Shown here: in pieces, positions 46,121 to 57,690 of the stretch | Numbering within the stretch: the stretch's first letter is position 1 | Layout: each line of letters opens with the position of its first letter | Assembly: GCA_963763485.1 (NCBI GenBank) | Contig: CAVXOW010000006.1 | Coordinates: 248,001-312,000 of the forward strand | DNA length: 64,000 nucleotides | Reading direction: 5' to 3' | DNA from: CAWCKS01 sp963763485 | GTDB taxonomy: Bacteria > Pseudomonadota > Alphaproteobacteria > Rhizobiales > Xanthobacteraceae | Notes under the pieces: model-generated | Database searches by the model: none | Seen by the model: the letters and a program-made list of their open reading frames with translations, nothing else | Told to the model about the DNA's origin: nothing | Translations under genes and position numbers: made by a program

Positions 46121-46491
46121 GCCAAGCCACAAACGACGTCATCTTCATCCGCGGCATCCTGATCCATGCGCGCCACGGCCTGCTCGAGCACGAGTCCGAG
46201 GTCGGCCAGCGCTTCGTCATCGACCTCGAACTGACGGCTGATCTGACCAAATCCTCACGCACCGACCGGCTCAAGGATACGGTCAACTACGGCAGCGTGG
46301 TCGACATCGCGATGAAAGCTTTTGCCGACCGGAACTATTACCTTTTGGAGCGCGCCGCCGCAGCAGTTGGTGACGCCATTCTCGATACATTCCCGCGCGT
46401 CAGCGCCGTCAAGGTCACCGTGCACAAGCCCCACGCGCCGATCGCCGCGATCTTCGAGGACGTCGGCGTCACGCTGACGCGGACCCGCTGA
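46117..46491 (+). CDS. folB: Dihydroneopterin aldolase
   Basis: 124 aa. Converts dihydroneopterin to 6-hydroxymethyl-dihydropterin. Shows IFIRGILIHARHGLLEHESE, QRFVIDLEL, DTVNYGSVVDIA, LLERAAAAVGDAIL with the conserved Glu, and the catalytic Lys in VTVHKPHAPI. ATG overlaps the folP stop by 4 bp. Frame intact. Confidence 0.96.
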   Translation: MSQATNDVIFIRGILIHARHGLLEHESEVGQRFVIDLELTADLTKSSRTDRLKDTVNYGSVVDIAMKAFADRNYYLLERAAAAVGDAILDTFPRVSAVKVTVHKPHAPIAAIFEDVGVTLTRTR

Positions 46492-46503
46492 GGACGGAAA
46501 CCG

Positions 46504-46984
46504 ATGGCCGACGTGCTGATTGCGCTGGGCGGCAATGTCGGCGACGTCAGGGCGACCTTTGCGCGCGCCCTCCCGTTGATCACAGCTCGCAGCAGCGGAA
46601 CGCTGCTGGCACGCTCGTCCGACTACGAAACCCCGCCATGGGGCGACACCGCGCAGGCTCCCTTTATCAATGCGTGCATCCGGCTCGAGACCGCGCTCGA
46701 ACCCCGCGCGCTGCTCGCAACGTTGCACGCGATCGAAGCGGAATTCGGCCGCGACCGCTCAACGCGAGCGCCACTGGGGTCCGCGACCGCTCGATCTTGA
46801 TCTGTTGGCCTACGACGACCTCGCCGTTACCAGCGACGACCTCACCCTGCCGCACCCGCGCCTGTTGGAGCGGGCCTTCGTGCTGGTGCCGCTTGCCGAG
46901 ATCGCACCCGACCGCGTCATTGCGGGACAGACGCCGGCACAGGCCCTGAACGGCCTCTCGACCGAAGGCATCCGCCGCCTGTAA
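46504..46984 (+). CDS. folK: 6-hydroxymethyl-7,8-dihydropterin pyrophosphokinase (one frameshift)
   Basis: About 159 aa after correction. VLIALGGNVGD opens the protein, SDYETPPWGDTAQAPFINAC forms the pterin-binding segment, and WGPRPLDLDLLAYDDL with LPHPRLLERAFVLVPL are the ATP/magnesium motifs. Near 46758 the first frame stops making family sequence after EFGRDRS and the other frame supplies QRERHWGPRPLDLDLL. Removing one base joins them at the family's usual length. Twelve bases after folB, in the same operon. Confidence 0.92.
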
Positions 46985-47047
46985 CAGCATATGTCCTGAG
47001 ACGTTTAGCCAGTTGGCGAATTTTGCTCGCTGGAGTAAGCCGACCGC

Positions 47048-48936
47048 ATGGCGATAAACGACAATACCCTCGTGCTGGCCGGCGAATTTCCGCCCGCGAC
47101 CCGCGACGCCTGGCTGAAGCTGGTCGACGGCGTGCTGAAAGGCGCGCCCTTCGAGCGGCTCATCAGCAAGACCGCCGACGGGCTCACGATCCAGCCGCTT
47201 TACCCGCGCGCCGCGGGCGCGGCCGTCGTCGCCGGCCGCGCGCCGGCCGCGGCCTGGCAGGTGATGCAGCGCGTCGACCATCCCGATCCGGCTCGAAGCC
47301 AACAAGCAGGCGCTCGCCGATCTCGAGAACGGCGCGACCGGTCTGACGCTGGTGTTCGCCGGTTCGGTCAGCGCCAACGGCTACGGGCTCGACGGCTCGG
47401 CGGAGACTCTTGGCCGCGTGCTCGACGGCGTCATCCTCGATGCCGTCGCCATCGACCTCAATCTCAGCCCCGCGACCCGCGGCGTGGTCAGGCATTTGCC
47501 AGCACTCGCGAAGCGCCGCGGAACGTTTCGCCTGAAAAGATCGACCTGCGCGCCAGCATCAATCCGATCGGCGGATTTGCCGCGGCGGGCGACGAGCCCT
47601 GCCGACTGGAGCACGACCGCGAAGAATTTTGCCGCGCTGGTCGGCGAGCTCGCAGGCGCCGGATTTCGTGGGCCGCTTGCAGTCGCCGACGGCCGCCTCG
47701 ATTCACAACGCCGGCGGTTCGGAGGCGCAGGAGCTTGCGTTTGTCATCGCAAGCGCGGTGGCTTATCTGCGCGCGCTCGAGAGACGCCGGCATGCCACTC
47801 GATGCCGCGCGAAAACTGATTTACTTCCGTATGTCGGCGGATGCCGATCAGTTTCTGACTATCGCCAAATTCCGCGCTGTGCGCAAATTGTGGGCGCGCG
47901 TCGAGCAGGCTTGCGGATTGTCGCCGCGTCCGATCCACGTCGCCGCCGAGACCGCGTGGCGGATGCTGACGCAGCGCGACGCCGACGTGAACATGCTGCG
48001 CACGACCATGGCGGTCGCCGCTGCCGGCATCGGCGGCGCCGACAGCATCACGGCGCTGCCGCACACCGCGGCGCTCGGGCTGCCCGACGCGCTGGCGCGA
48101 CGCATCGCGCGCAACACGCAACTGGTCCTGCTCGAAGAATCGAACCTCGCAAAGGTATCGGACCCGGCCGCGGGCGCCGGGGGCATCGAGGATCTGACCA
48201 CGCAGCTTTGCGGGTCGGCGTGGGCGCAGTTCCAGGATATCGAGAAGGCCGGTGGCATCTGGGCCGCGCTCAAGCAGGACCTCGTGCAGAAAAGCGTCGC
48301 GGCGGTGCGGGCCGAGCGCGAGAAAGCGGTCGCGCGCCGGCGCAGCCCGCTGACCGGCACCAGCGAATTCGCCAATCTCGACGAGACGAAACCTGCGGTG
48401 CTCGACGTACCGCGCGTCGCACCGTCGAAGGACGAGGCGACCGCGGATAGCTGCGAAGCGCTGCCGCGCATCCGGCTCGCCGAACCGTTCGAAGCCTTGC
48501 GCGACAAGTCCGATGCCATCCTCGCCAAAATCGGCGCGCGGCCAAAAATCTTCCTCGCCAATCTCGGCACCGCAGCGGAATTTTCCGCGCGTGCCATGTT
48601 CGCAAAAAACTTCTTCGAGGCCGGCGGCATCGAGGTCATCGACAACGAAGGCTTTTGGGAAATCCCGACGCTGGTGCACTTTTTCAAGAAGGCCGGCAGC
48701 CCTCTCGTCTGCCTGTGCTCCTCGGATACGGTCTACGGCACTAATGCCGCCGACGCTGCCAAGGCGTTGGCGGAGGCCGGTGCCAGCCATATCTATCTGG
48801 CAGGACGCCCCGGCGCCAACGAGGCCGCCTGGCGTAAGGCCGGCGTTAACGAGTTCATGTTTGTCGGCTGCAACGTGCTGGCTACTCTCGAGGCCGTCTA
48901 TGATAGGCTGCGAGTTGCTCCTCGAAAGGAAGGCCG

Positions 48937-48940
<4 letters not shown>
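47048..48940 (+). CDS. mutA: Methylmalonyl-CoA mutase small subunit (about five frame changes)
   Basis: Partner of MutB in adenosylcobalamin-dependent succinyl-CoA/methylmalonyl-CoA interconversion. The frame with the start (LVLAGEFPPATRDAWLKLVD) runs to the stop at 48940, but between about 47291 and 47790 the family sequence moves between frames: ALADLENGATGLTLVFAGSV, then EKIDLRASINPIGGFAA, then STTAKNFAALVGELAG, then IHNAGGSEAQELAFVIASAV, and back to MPLDAARKLIYFRMSADADQ. Break points are near 47291, 47521, 47594, 47700 and 47782. Four fit one extra base each. The C-terminal half is intact, and as usual for MutA lacks the DxHxxG cobalamin motif. The stop overlaps the mutB start. Confidence 0.85.
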
Positions 48941-51277
<2,337 letters not shown>

Positions 51278-51311
51278 GACTGCTCCGTCAGTAATACCTC
51301 TCGAGTTCGTC

Positions 51312-51412
51312 ATCGCCCGGCTTGACCGGGCGATCCAGTAACTTCCGGATGTCAGTGAACTCACCAGCGCTGCGGCTTACTGGATGCCTATGGCGAACCA
51401 CTTGGTTCGCCA
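51312..51412. repeat. Mosaic intergenic palindrome cluster
   Basis: Three inverted pairs follow each other. ATCGCCCGG/CCGGGCGAT (51312-51320, 51326-51334) is the first. CCAGTAA/TTACTGG (51335-51341, 51377-51383) is the second. TGGCGAACC/GGTTCGCCA (51391-51399, 51404-51412) is the third. The first two recur between genes across Bradyrhizobium. They occupy the gap between mutB and the DUF3298 gene and may end mutB transcription. Confidence 0.75.
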
Positions 51413-51482
51413 GACTTATCGCGGGGCATGACGGATCGAGAGGCATTGAACCCACCCGTCCATTCGCGGCCAACAAAACAAT

Positions 51483-52268
51483 ATGGGACAAGCACACATC
51501 CTCGCCGCCGCCGTCTTCGCAGCCTCTGTCGCAACATCAGCAAGCGCCGCCGAGCCGAAGCCGGACTACGCGCTGAAGACCAAAACTCTCGACATCTCGG
51601 TGATCCTTGCCCCGGCCATCAAGGCCAACGCAGCCCTCGCCGCCGACAGCCTGAAGGAGGGCAAGGCGTGGGCTACCAGGCAGCGCGCCGACGCCAAGTC
51701 GGCGATGAAGGAAGTGCCGGCGGCGGTCTCGGCCGGCCATCCCTGGACCTACGAACGGAAATACGAGGTCCGTTCGGTCGTCGCCGGCCGCTACATCAGC
51801 ATCGTGCGCTCCGACTACATGGATACCAACGGCGCCCATCCGAATTCCGACGTCAACACCGTCCTGTGGGACGATGCCCAGAAAAAGCGGATCAGCATCC
51901 GCCCGTTCTTCACCGAGACCGCCGATGACGGACCGACGATGCGAGCCTTGCTGGCGGACGCGATCCGGGCGCTGAAAGCCGAGAAGAAGGCACGCGGCGT
52001 CGACGACTACAGTGGCGTCGACTGGTACAAGGAACTCAAGCCGTCGCTTGCGAAGATCGGTGCGATTGCGCTGACGCCGTCGACCGAACCAGGCAAGAGC
52101 GCGGGCCTCACCTTCCACTACCCGCCCTACGCCGTCGGTCCCTATGCCGAGGGGTCCTATGCGGTGTTCGTGCCGTTTGACAAGTTCAAGCCCTACCTGT
52201 CGGCCGATGGAGCCGCGATCTTCGGCGGCAACAGGCCGAAGGGCGACGCCGACGCGAACGAGAATTAA
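51483..52268 (+). CDS. Secreted DUF3298 (RsiV-like) domain protein
   Basis: 261 aa. Signal peptide MGQAHILAAAVFAASVATSA with cleavage near SASAAEP. The body has SAGHPWTYERKYEVRSVVAG, YISIVRSDYMDTNGAHPNSD and the C-terminal DUF3298 part LTFHYPPYAVGPYAEGSYAV, which resemble the RsiV/PdaC periplasmic fold. The role in this lineage is unknown. ATG 51483 has no strong ribosome site. It converges with the threonine ammonia-lyase gene. Confidence 0.85.
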   Translation: MGQAHILAAAVFAASVATSASAAEPKPDYALKTKTLDISVILAPAIKANAALAADSLKEGKAWATRQRADAKSAMKEVPAAVSAGHPWTYERKYEVRSVVAGRYISIVRSDYMDTNGAHPNSDVNTVLWDDAQKKRISIRPFFTETADDGPTMRALLADAIRALKAEKKARGVDDYSGVDWYKELKPSLAKIGAIALTPSTEPGKSAGLTFHYPPYAVGPYAEGSYAVFVPFDKFKPYLSADGAAIFGGNRPKGDADANEN

Positions 52269-52283
52269 GCAGCTGCTATCTGT

Positions 52284-53522
52284 TCAAAACAACCCATCTG
52301 GGGTGTGACCGAGGCGACGCACCTTGATCGCACGCGCGGCAAGCCCCTGGATGATGGCGTCGCCGTGCGCGGCATCCTGCACCTCGATCAGCAGTTCGAC
52401 TTCCGCGATGTTGACGGACACCGTTCCGAAGATGCGCTGATGCTGGACCTCGACGATGTTGCCGCCGAGCTCGGCAACCGCCTGCGTCAGTGCGGCAAGT
52501 GCACCCGGCCGATCCGGCACCTCGACCGACAGATGGATCAATCGTCCGTCGCGCACGAGGCCGCGCAGCAGGACGTTAGCGAGCACGCGGGTGTCGATAT
52601 TGCCGCCCGACAGAATGAGCCCGACCTTGCGGCCGGCGAACCGTTTCGGATCTGCGAGCACCGCGGCAAGCGCGGCAGCGCCCGCGCCTTCCGCGACCGT
52701 CTTCTCGATCTCGATCAGCAGGATCAGCGCCTTCTCGATTAGCCGCTCGGGCACAACCATCACATCGGTCTTGTGCGCGCGCAGGATTGCGAGCGGCAGG
52801 CTGCCGACGTCGCGCACTGCGATGCCCTCGGCGAGCGTGGTGCCGCCGACCGACACTGGCAGCCCCGACAGCGCTTGCGCCGCTGCGGCATAAGTCTCGA
52901 CCTCGACGCCGACGATGTCGGTCTTGCTAGCCAAACCGTCTGCGGCACGTATTGAGCCCGCGACAAGCCCGCCACCACCGATCGGCACAACCATGCAATC
53001 AAGATCGGGCTGCTCCTCCAGCATCTCCAATGCAACGGTGCCCTGCCCCGCGACGACCGCGGGATCGTCATAAGGATGCACAAAGACGAGATTGTCCCGT
53101 CCTTCGAGCTGATGGGCGAAGGCCGCCGCTTCCGCCAGCGTCTCACCTTCGAGCAGTACGCGCGCGGCATGATGGCGGGTGCGCGACACCTTCACAAACG
53201 GCGTCGGCTTCGGCATCACGATGGTCGCGGTGATGCCCAGCCGTTGCGCATGATAGGCAACGGCCTGCGCATGGTTGCCGGCCGACATCGCGATCACGCC
53301 GCGCGCAGTGTCGTCCGGTGTCAGCGTCATCAGCTTGTTGGCCGCACCGCGCTCCTTGAATGAAGCCGTGAACTGCAGGTTCTCGAGCTTGAGCCAGATC
53401 TCGGCGCCGGTGATCTCCGACAGCGTCAGCGAGCGGATGAACGGCGTGCGCACGACGCTGCCAGCGATGCGCCCGGCGGCTTCGGTAATATCGGCAAACG
53501 AGACTGGTCCCTTGGCGGTCAT
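52284..53522 (-). CDS. ilvA: Threonine ammonia-lyase with C-terminal ACT domain
   Basis: PLP enzyme deaminating threonine to 2-oxobutyrate, 412 aa. The PLP Lys lies in LQFTASFKERGAANKL, followed by VIAMSAGNHAQAVAYHAQRL, the glycine loop VVPIGGGGLVAGS and LILSGGNIDTRVL. A C-terminal ACT-type regulatory domain (IHLSVEVPDRPGALAALTQA) suggests allosteric control. 2-Oxobutyrate can lead to propionyl-CoA, so its position between mutAB and meaB is chemically sensible. Frame intact. Confidence 0.92.
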   Translation of the reverse strand: MTAKGPVSFADITEAAGRIAGSVVRTPFIRSLTLSEITGAEIWLKLENLQFTASFKERGAANKLMTLTPDDTARGVIAMSAGNHAQAVAYHAQRLGITATIVMPKPTPFVKVSRTRHHAARVLLEGETLAEAAAFAHQLEGRDNLVFVHPYDDPAVVAGQGTVALEMLEEQPDLDCMVVPIGGGGLVAGSIRAADGLASKTDIVGVEVETYAAAAQALSGLPVSVGGTTLAEGIAVRDVGSLPLAILRAHKTDVMVVPERLIEKALILLIEIEKTVAEGAGAAALAAVLADPKRFAGRKVGLILSGGNIDTRVLANVLLRGLVRDGRLIHLSVEVPDRPGALAALTQAVAELGGNIVEVQHQRIFGTVSVNIAEVELLIEVQDAAHGDAIIQGLAARAIKVRRLGHTPDGLF

Positions 53523-53650
53523 CGGGCAACTCCGGGCAGCCCTTGTAGCATAGCTGATCGCGAGATCGACCTCGCAGCCTCAGGCGCCTGCTTGTGTGCA
53601 ACGGCTGACTGGCTCGGGCCTCCCCTCGCCCGCGACCCCCGACGGTGTAA

Positions 53651-54655
53651 ATGGGCGCCATGGCGCGACGCCCGGCACCGGCAACCTCCTCGACCCTCGC
53701 ACACGACCTGCGCAACGGCAGCCGCGCGGCGCTGGCACGCGCCATCACGCTGGTGGAGAGCCGTCGTACCGACCATCAGCTCGCCGCGCGCGACCTCGTG
53801 CAGCAGTTGCTGCCGCTCACCGGCCGCGCCATTCGCGTCGGCATCACCGGCTCGCCGGGCGTCGGCAAATCGACCACGATCGATTCGCTCGGGACGTATC
53901 TGCTCGGGCGCGGCCACAAGGTTGCGGTGCTCGCGGTCGATCCGTCGTCGGCGCGCACCGGCGGCTCGATCCTCGGCGACAAGACGCGGATGGCGCGGCT
54001 CGCCATCGACGAGCGCGCCTTCATCCGTCCTTCGCCCGCGGCGGGCACGCTCGGCGGCGTTGCCGCCAAGACCCGCGAGGCGATGCTGCTCTGTGAAGCC
54101 GCGGGCTTCGACGTGATCCTGGTCGAAACTGTCGGCATCGGCCAGTCGGAGACCGCGGTCTGCGACATGACCGATTTTTTCCTGGCCCTGATGCTGCCAG
54201 GGGCTGGCGACGAGTTGCAGGGCATCAAGAAGGGCCTCGTCGAGCTCGCCGACATGATTGCGATCAACAAGGCCGACGGCAACAACGTCGACCGCGCCAA
54301 CGCGGCGGCTGCCGAGTATCGCGCGGCGCTTCACATCCTGTCGCCGCGTTCGGAACACTGGTCGCCGCCGGTCATCACCTATTCCGGGCTCGAAGGTACC
54401 GGCATCGATACGCTGTGGCAGACGATTCTCGATCATCGCAAGGCGACGACAGCGTCAGGCGATTTCGAGCGCCGCCGCCGCGAGCAGCAGGTCAAATGGA
54501 TGTGGGCGATGCTGGAGGAGCGGACCCGCGCCAGACTGCGCGCCGACGCGGCGATCCGGGCCAAGGTCCGCGAGCTCGAGGGCAATGTCGCGCAGGGAAA
54601 GCTTTCGCCGGCGGTCGCAGCTGATACAATTGCCGAGCTGCTGGAGAAGAAATGA
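53651..54655 (+). CDS. meaB: Methylmalonyl-CoA mutase-associated GTPase MeaB
   Basis: 334 aa G3E-family GTPase that protects and reloads the mutase. P-loop VGITGSPGVGKSTTIDSLGT, switch region AVDPSSARTGGSILGDKTRM, VETVGIGQSETAV with the Walker B-type acid, and base-recognition motif NKADG. The C-terminal helical arm mediates dimerisation. It lies 2.4 kb past mutB on the same strand, as often seen with mut genes. ATG 53651; a second ATG at 53660 is also possible. Frame intact, overlaps pcp by 4 bp. Confidence 0.95.
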   Translation: MGAMARRPAPATSSTLAHDLRNGSRAALARAITLVESRRTDHQLAARDLVQQLLPLTGRAIRVGITGSPGVGKSTTIDSLGTYLLGRGHKVAVLAVDPSSARTGGSILGDKTRMARLAIDERAFIRPSPAAGTLGGVAAKTREAMLLCEAAGFDVILVETVGIGQSETAVCDMTDFFLALMLPGAGDELQGIKKGLVELADMIAINKADGNNVDRANAAAAEYRAALHILSPRSEHWSPPVITYSGLEGTGIDTLWQTILDHRKATTASGDFERRRREQQVKWMWAMLEERTRARLRADAAIRAKVRELEGNVAQGKLSPAVAADTIAELLEKK

Positions 54656-55353
54656 CCCGCATCCTGATCACCGGTTTTGAGCCGTTTCCAGGCGCACCGT
54701 TCAATCCAACCGGACCGCTGGTCGAGCGCCTTTTGAAGGTGCGACGGCCGGCCCTCGCCGACGTCGACCGCGTCGGCCACGTCTTCCCCGTCACCTATGG
54801 TGCGGTCGATCGCGAATTGCCGCGGCTGATCAAGCAGCATGCGCCCGATGCACTCCTGATGTTTGGGCTGGCCGCACGGACGCCGCATGTGCGAATCGAG
54901 ACCCGCGCCCGCAACGACATCACGACGATCTGGCCCGATGCCGGCCACACCAGAATCACACTCGGCAAGATCGAGCCGGGCGGACCGCGGGCGCTTTACT
55001 TCGGCCCGCATACGACATTGTTGCTGCGCGCCGCGCAGGCAACCAACGTGCCCTCGGCGACGTCCCGCGATGCCGGCCGCTATCTCTGCAACTATCTCAG
55101 CTGGCGGGCGATTGAGCAGGTTCAGCAGGCGCGCAACAATTCGCAACATCCGCGCGTTGCTGCGTTCATTCATGTCCCTCTCGTCCCCCGCGGCACGCCA
55201 CAAATTCGCAAAGGTACAGAAGTGCGCGTCACGCTCGAGGACTTGGTCGATGCCGGCGAAGCTATCCTGCTGACCATGATCAGGTTGACACGACAAGCGG
55301 CACCAGGGCGTGTCGAATCAGCGCTGCGGCCGGACGTTCGCGCGGTGGCCTGA
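54652..55353 (+). CDS. pcp: Pyroglutamyl-peptidase I (C15 family)
   Basis: 233 aa cysteine peptidase removing N-terminal pyroglutamate. RILITGFEPFPGAPFNPT is the conserved start, the catalytic Glu lies in VRIETRARN, Cys in SRDAGRYLCNYLSWRA and His in AAFIHVPLVP. The start overlaps meaB by 4 bp (ATGA). The tail after residue 210 is extra and basic. Cytosolic. Confidence 0.92.
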   Translation: MTRILITGFEPFPGAPFNPTGPLVERLLKVRRPALADVDRVGHVFPVTYGAVDRELPRLIKQHAPDALLMFGLAARTPHVRIETRARNDITTIWPDAGHTRITLGKIEPGGPRALYFGPHTTLLLRAAQATNVPSATSRDAGRYLCNYLSWRAIEQVQQARNNSQHPRVAAFIHVPLVPRGTPQIRKGTEVRVTLEDLVDAGEAILLTMIRLTRQAAPGRVESALRPDVRAVA

Positions 55354-55449
55354 ACGCGTCGGCATCGCGCCGACCAGCCTTGCATCTGCGTTGGTTGTGC
55401 AGCGCAGCGCAAGCGAGCATATACCGCCTGTAACACAGGTGATTTCCCG

Positions 55450-56706
55450 TTGACCGATACCAATGCCGAACGGTGGGCGTCCCCGACCCACCGCCCGATG
55501 AGCTTTCCCGAATTCGTCGTCATCGTCGCCGCCATCATGGCGCTCAATCCGCTGGCGATGGACATGATGCTGCCAGCACTGCCCGACATCGGCGCGGCGT
55601 TTGGCATCAGCAACGCCAACCATTTGCAGTGGGTACTGTCGACGTTCCTGCTCGGCTTCGGCATCGGTCAGTTCGTGATCGGGCCGCTGTCGGATCGCTA
55701 CGGCCGTCGCCCGGTGCTGATCGGCGGCATGGTGGTTTACTCAATTGCCAGCGCGCTCGCGATCATCGCACCGTCCTTTGAAACACTGCTACTGGCGCGC
55801 GTCCTGCAGGGCGTGAGCACGTCGGCGACCCGCGTGATTGCAACCTCGGTGGTGCGCGATTGTTACGTCGGCCGACGCATGGCGAGCGTGATGTCGCTCG
55901 CGCAAATGGTGTTTATCTCGGTGCCGGTGCTGGCGCCCTCGTTCGGGCAGCTGGTGCTGCTGGTGAGCCGGCAATGGCATTCCGTGTTCGTCGTGCTGCT
56001 GCTCTACGGCATCGTCGCACTGCTGTGGACCGCGCTGCGGCTGCCGGAGACGCTGGCTGAAGACAAGCGCACCTCGATCAGGATTCCCGACGTAATCGGC
56101 TACTACAGGCAGACCGTGACCAACCGGCAGACCTTCGGCTATGCGCTCGCCTGCGGCGCCATCAATGCCACCATGTTCGGCTACGTGTTCTCGGCACAGC
56201 AGATATTTACCGAAGTGTTCCGCCTCGGTCCTTACTTCCCGCTGGCGTTTGCGGCGATCGCGATCGGCGTCGCGGTCGCAGGCTTCGTCAATTCGCGCAT
56301 TGTCGGCCGGCTCGGCATGCGGGTAATCTCGCATGCGGCACTGACCGGCTTCGCGCTGGCCTCGCTCATCATGGTGATCGCGGCGCGTGCCGACATGCTG
56401 CCGCTGCCGTTCTACATGGTGCTGGCGACCTGCACGATGTTTTGTTTCGGCCTGACCTTTGCCAACTTCACGGCGCTTGCCATGGAGCCGCAAGGCCACA
56501 TCGCCGGCACCGCCTCGTCGCTGTTCGGTTCGCTCACCGTGCTGATCGGCATCGTGATCGGCTACCTGATCGGCCAGGCCTATGACGGCACGATGGTGCC
56601 GCTTGCGACCGGTTTTTTCCTGTGCGCGATCGGCGCGCTCGCTATCGTGTTCGTCACCGAACGCGGCAAGATGTTCCAGCCACACAACAAGCCGATCACG
56701 ACGTGA
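55450..56706 (+). CDS. Bcr/CflA-type MFS transporter (DHA1 family)
   Basis: 418 aa, 12 membrane helices. Helix 1 carries NPLAMDMMLPALPDIGAAFG, the Bcr/CflA motif. Motif A is IGPLSDRYGRRPVLIGG, and motif D/B ARVLQGVSTSATRVIATSVV with the conserved Arg. Likely exports drugs or small metabolites. Start TTG 55450 or ATG 55498; neither has a strong ribosome site. Frame intact. Confidence 0.9.
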   Translation: MTDTNAERWASPTHRPMSFPEFVVIVAAIMALNPLAMDMMLPALPDIGAAFGISNANHLQWVLSTFLLGFGIGQFVIGPLSDRYGRRPVLIGGMVVYSIASALAIIAPSFETLLLARVLQGVSTSATRVIATSVVRDCYVGRRMASVMSLAQMVFISVPVLAPSFGQLVLLVSRQWHSVFVVLLLYGIVALLWTALRLPETLAEDKRTSIRIPDVIGYYRQTVTNRQTFGYALACGAINATMFGYVFSAQQIFTEVFRLGPYFPLAFAAIAIGVAVAGFVNSRIVGRLGMRVISHAALTGFALASLIMVIAARADMLPLPFYMVLATCTMFCFGLTFANFTALAMEPQGHIAGTASSLFGSLTVLIGIVIGYLIGQAYDGTMVPLATGFFLCAIGALAIVFVTERGKMFQPHNKPITT

Positions 56707-56732
56707 GGCGCGGCCGCGTCACGCTCGCTCAC

Positions 56733-56788
56733 AAGACGCGGCTGTCGCCGCTCTTGCCCCCATAAGACGCGGCTGTCGCCGCTCTTGC
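56733..56788. repeat. Two 25-bp direct repeats
   Basis: AAGACGCGGCTGTCGCCGCT plus CTTGC occurs at 56733-56757 and again at 56764-56788, a period of 31. Each copy includes GCGGC...GCCGC, so each can form a small hairpin. They lie after the MFS gene and could serve in transcription termination. Confidence 0.75.
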
Positions 56789-56845
56789 AATCGCCGTTGA
56801 TCCCGGTTGAAATCAGAGCGCTTCCAGCAGAGCGAGGATGAACGC

Positions 56846-57067
56846 GTGGTCGCCGACTACCTGGTCAATATCGAGTGCACGACCTGCGGGCTCTCGCTGA
56901 TGCAGAGCCCGCGCTCGGCGATCAACCGCATCGTGTTCTGCACTGTGTGCCGTTGCGGTGGCCACTACGCCGACGTCGTCGACCAGTGCCAGGCGCTCAC
57001 GCCTGATTTCATCACGATGAATGAGCTCGAGGACATGCTGAGCGCAATCGGCCAAGAGAGCGAGTAA
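56846..57067 (+). CDS. Small CxxC protein, probable zinc binder
   Basis: 73 aa from GTG 56846, with GAGG upstream. Two CxxC pairs are visible, IECTTCGLS and IVFCTVCRCGG, followed by HYADVVDQCQALTPDFITMN. No named family is recognised. The frame extends upstream to TTG 56807, but that part looks non-coding. Soluble, probably a zinc ribbon-like protein of unknown role. Confidence 0.72.
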   Translation: MVADYLVNIECTTCGLSLMQSPRSAINRIVFCTVCRCGGHYADVVDQCQALTPDFITMNELEDMLSAIGQESE

Positions 57068-57095
57068 TCTCGGGCGAGTAACCACGCGCAAGAGC

Positions 57096-57497
57096 TCAGC
57101 GGCCACCGAGCGCTTTCTCCTCCTGCTGCCTGAAGTAATTGTCCTTGCTGAACGCGGCGTCGTGAGGACTTTCGACCCGATCGCGGCCGATCGCATTTGA
57201 TTCCTGATAAGGTGACCGCGTCGGGGCCTGCGCCTTGGCAGGAACGCCATACTGATCACGCGTGCCGCCCTCCTTTTTCTCGGCCGGTTCCGGTACATAC
57301 GAAAATAGCCCGACAATAGGGTGGCTGGTAAAGGCCGGCGGCGGAGCCGGTGGATGTGTGGTCAGGGTCGCGCTCGACCCGATTCCGGTCGTGACGCTGA
57401 AGCCGACGCCCGCCGGGCGGGTGACGCTGATCGTTCCCTGTGCACTCGCACTTGAGATCGCGGCGAATGACACCATCGCAATGAAGAGGAGACGCAT
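57096..57497 (-). CDS. Secreted hypothetical protein
   Basis: 133 aa from ATG 57497 with GAGGAG 8 nt upstream. Signal peptide MRLLFIAMVSFAAISSASAQ is followed by a Thr/Pro-rich stretch and EPAEKKEGGTRDQYGVPAKA, SPHDAAFSKDNYFRQQEEKA. No known domain. It converges with the CxxC protein gene and is 193 bases from the divergent TIGR03808 gene. Confidence 0.78.
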   Translation of the reverse strand: MRLLFIAMVSFAAISSASAQGTISVTRPAGVGFSVTTGIGSSATLTTHPPAPPPAFTSHPIVGLFSYVPEPAEKKEGGTRDQYGVPAKAQAPTRSPYQESNAIGRDRVESPHDAAFSKDNYFRQQEEKALGGR

Positions 57498-57690
57498 ACG
57501 ATAACTCCTCGGTCCAGGGCTTAAGCTCGCCCCGATCGCGACAAGTTCCCGGCCGCGCGCGAAGGGTGGATGGTCAGCGATGTCTGGCATTAACCACCGC
57601 ATCAAACATTCGGGAGATTCACGATAACTGGCCGCTAAATCACCTGAGGTTCGGCGCTATGTCTGCCATTCCGGACCAAGTTCCGCAGGA

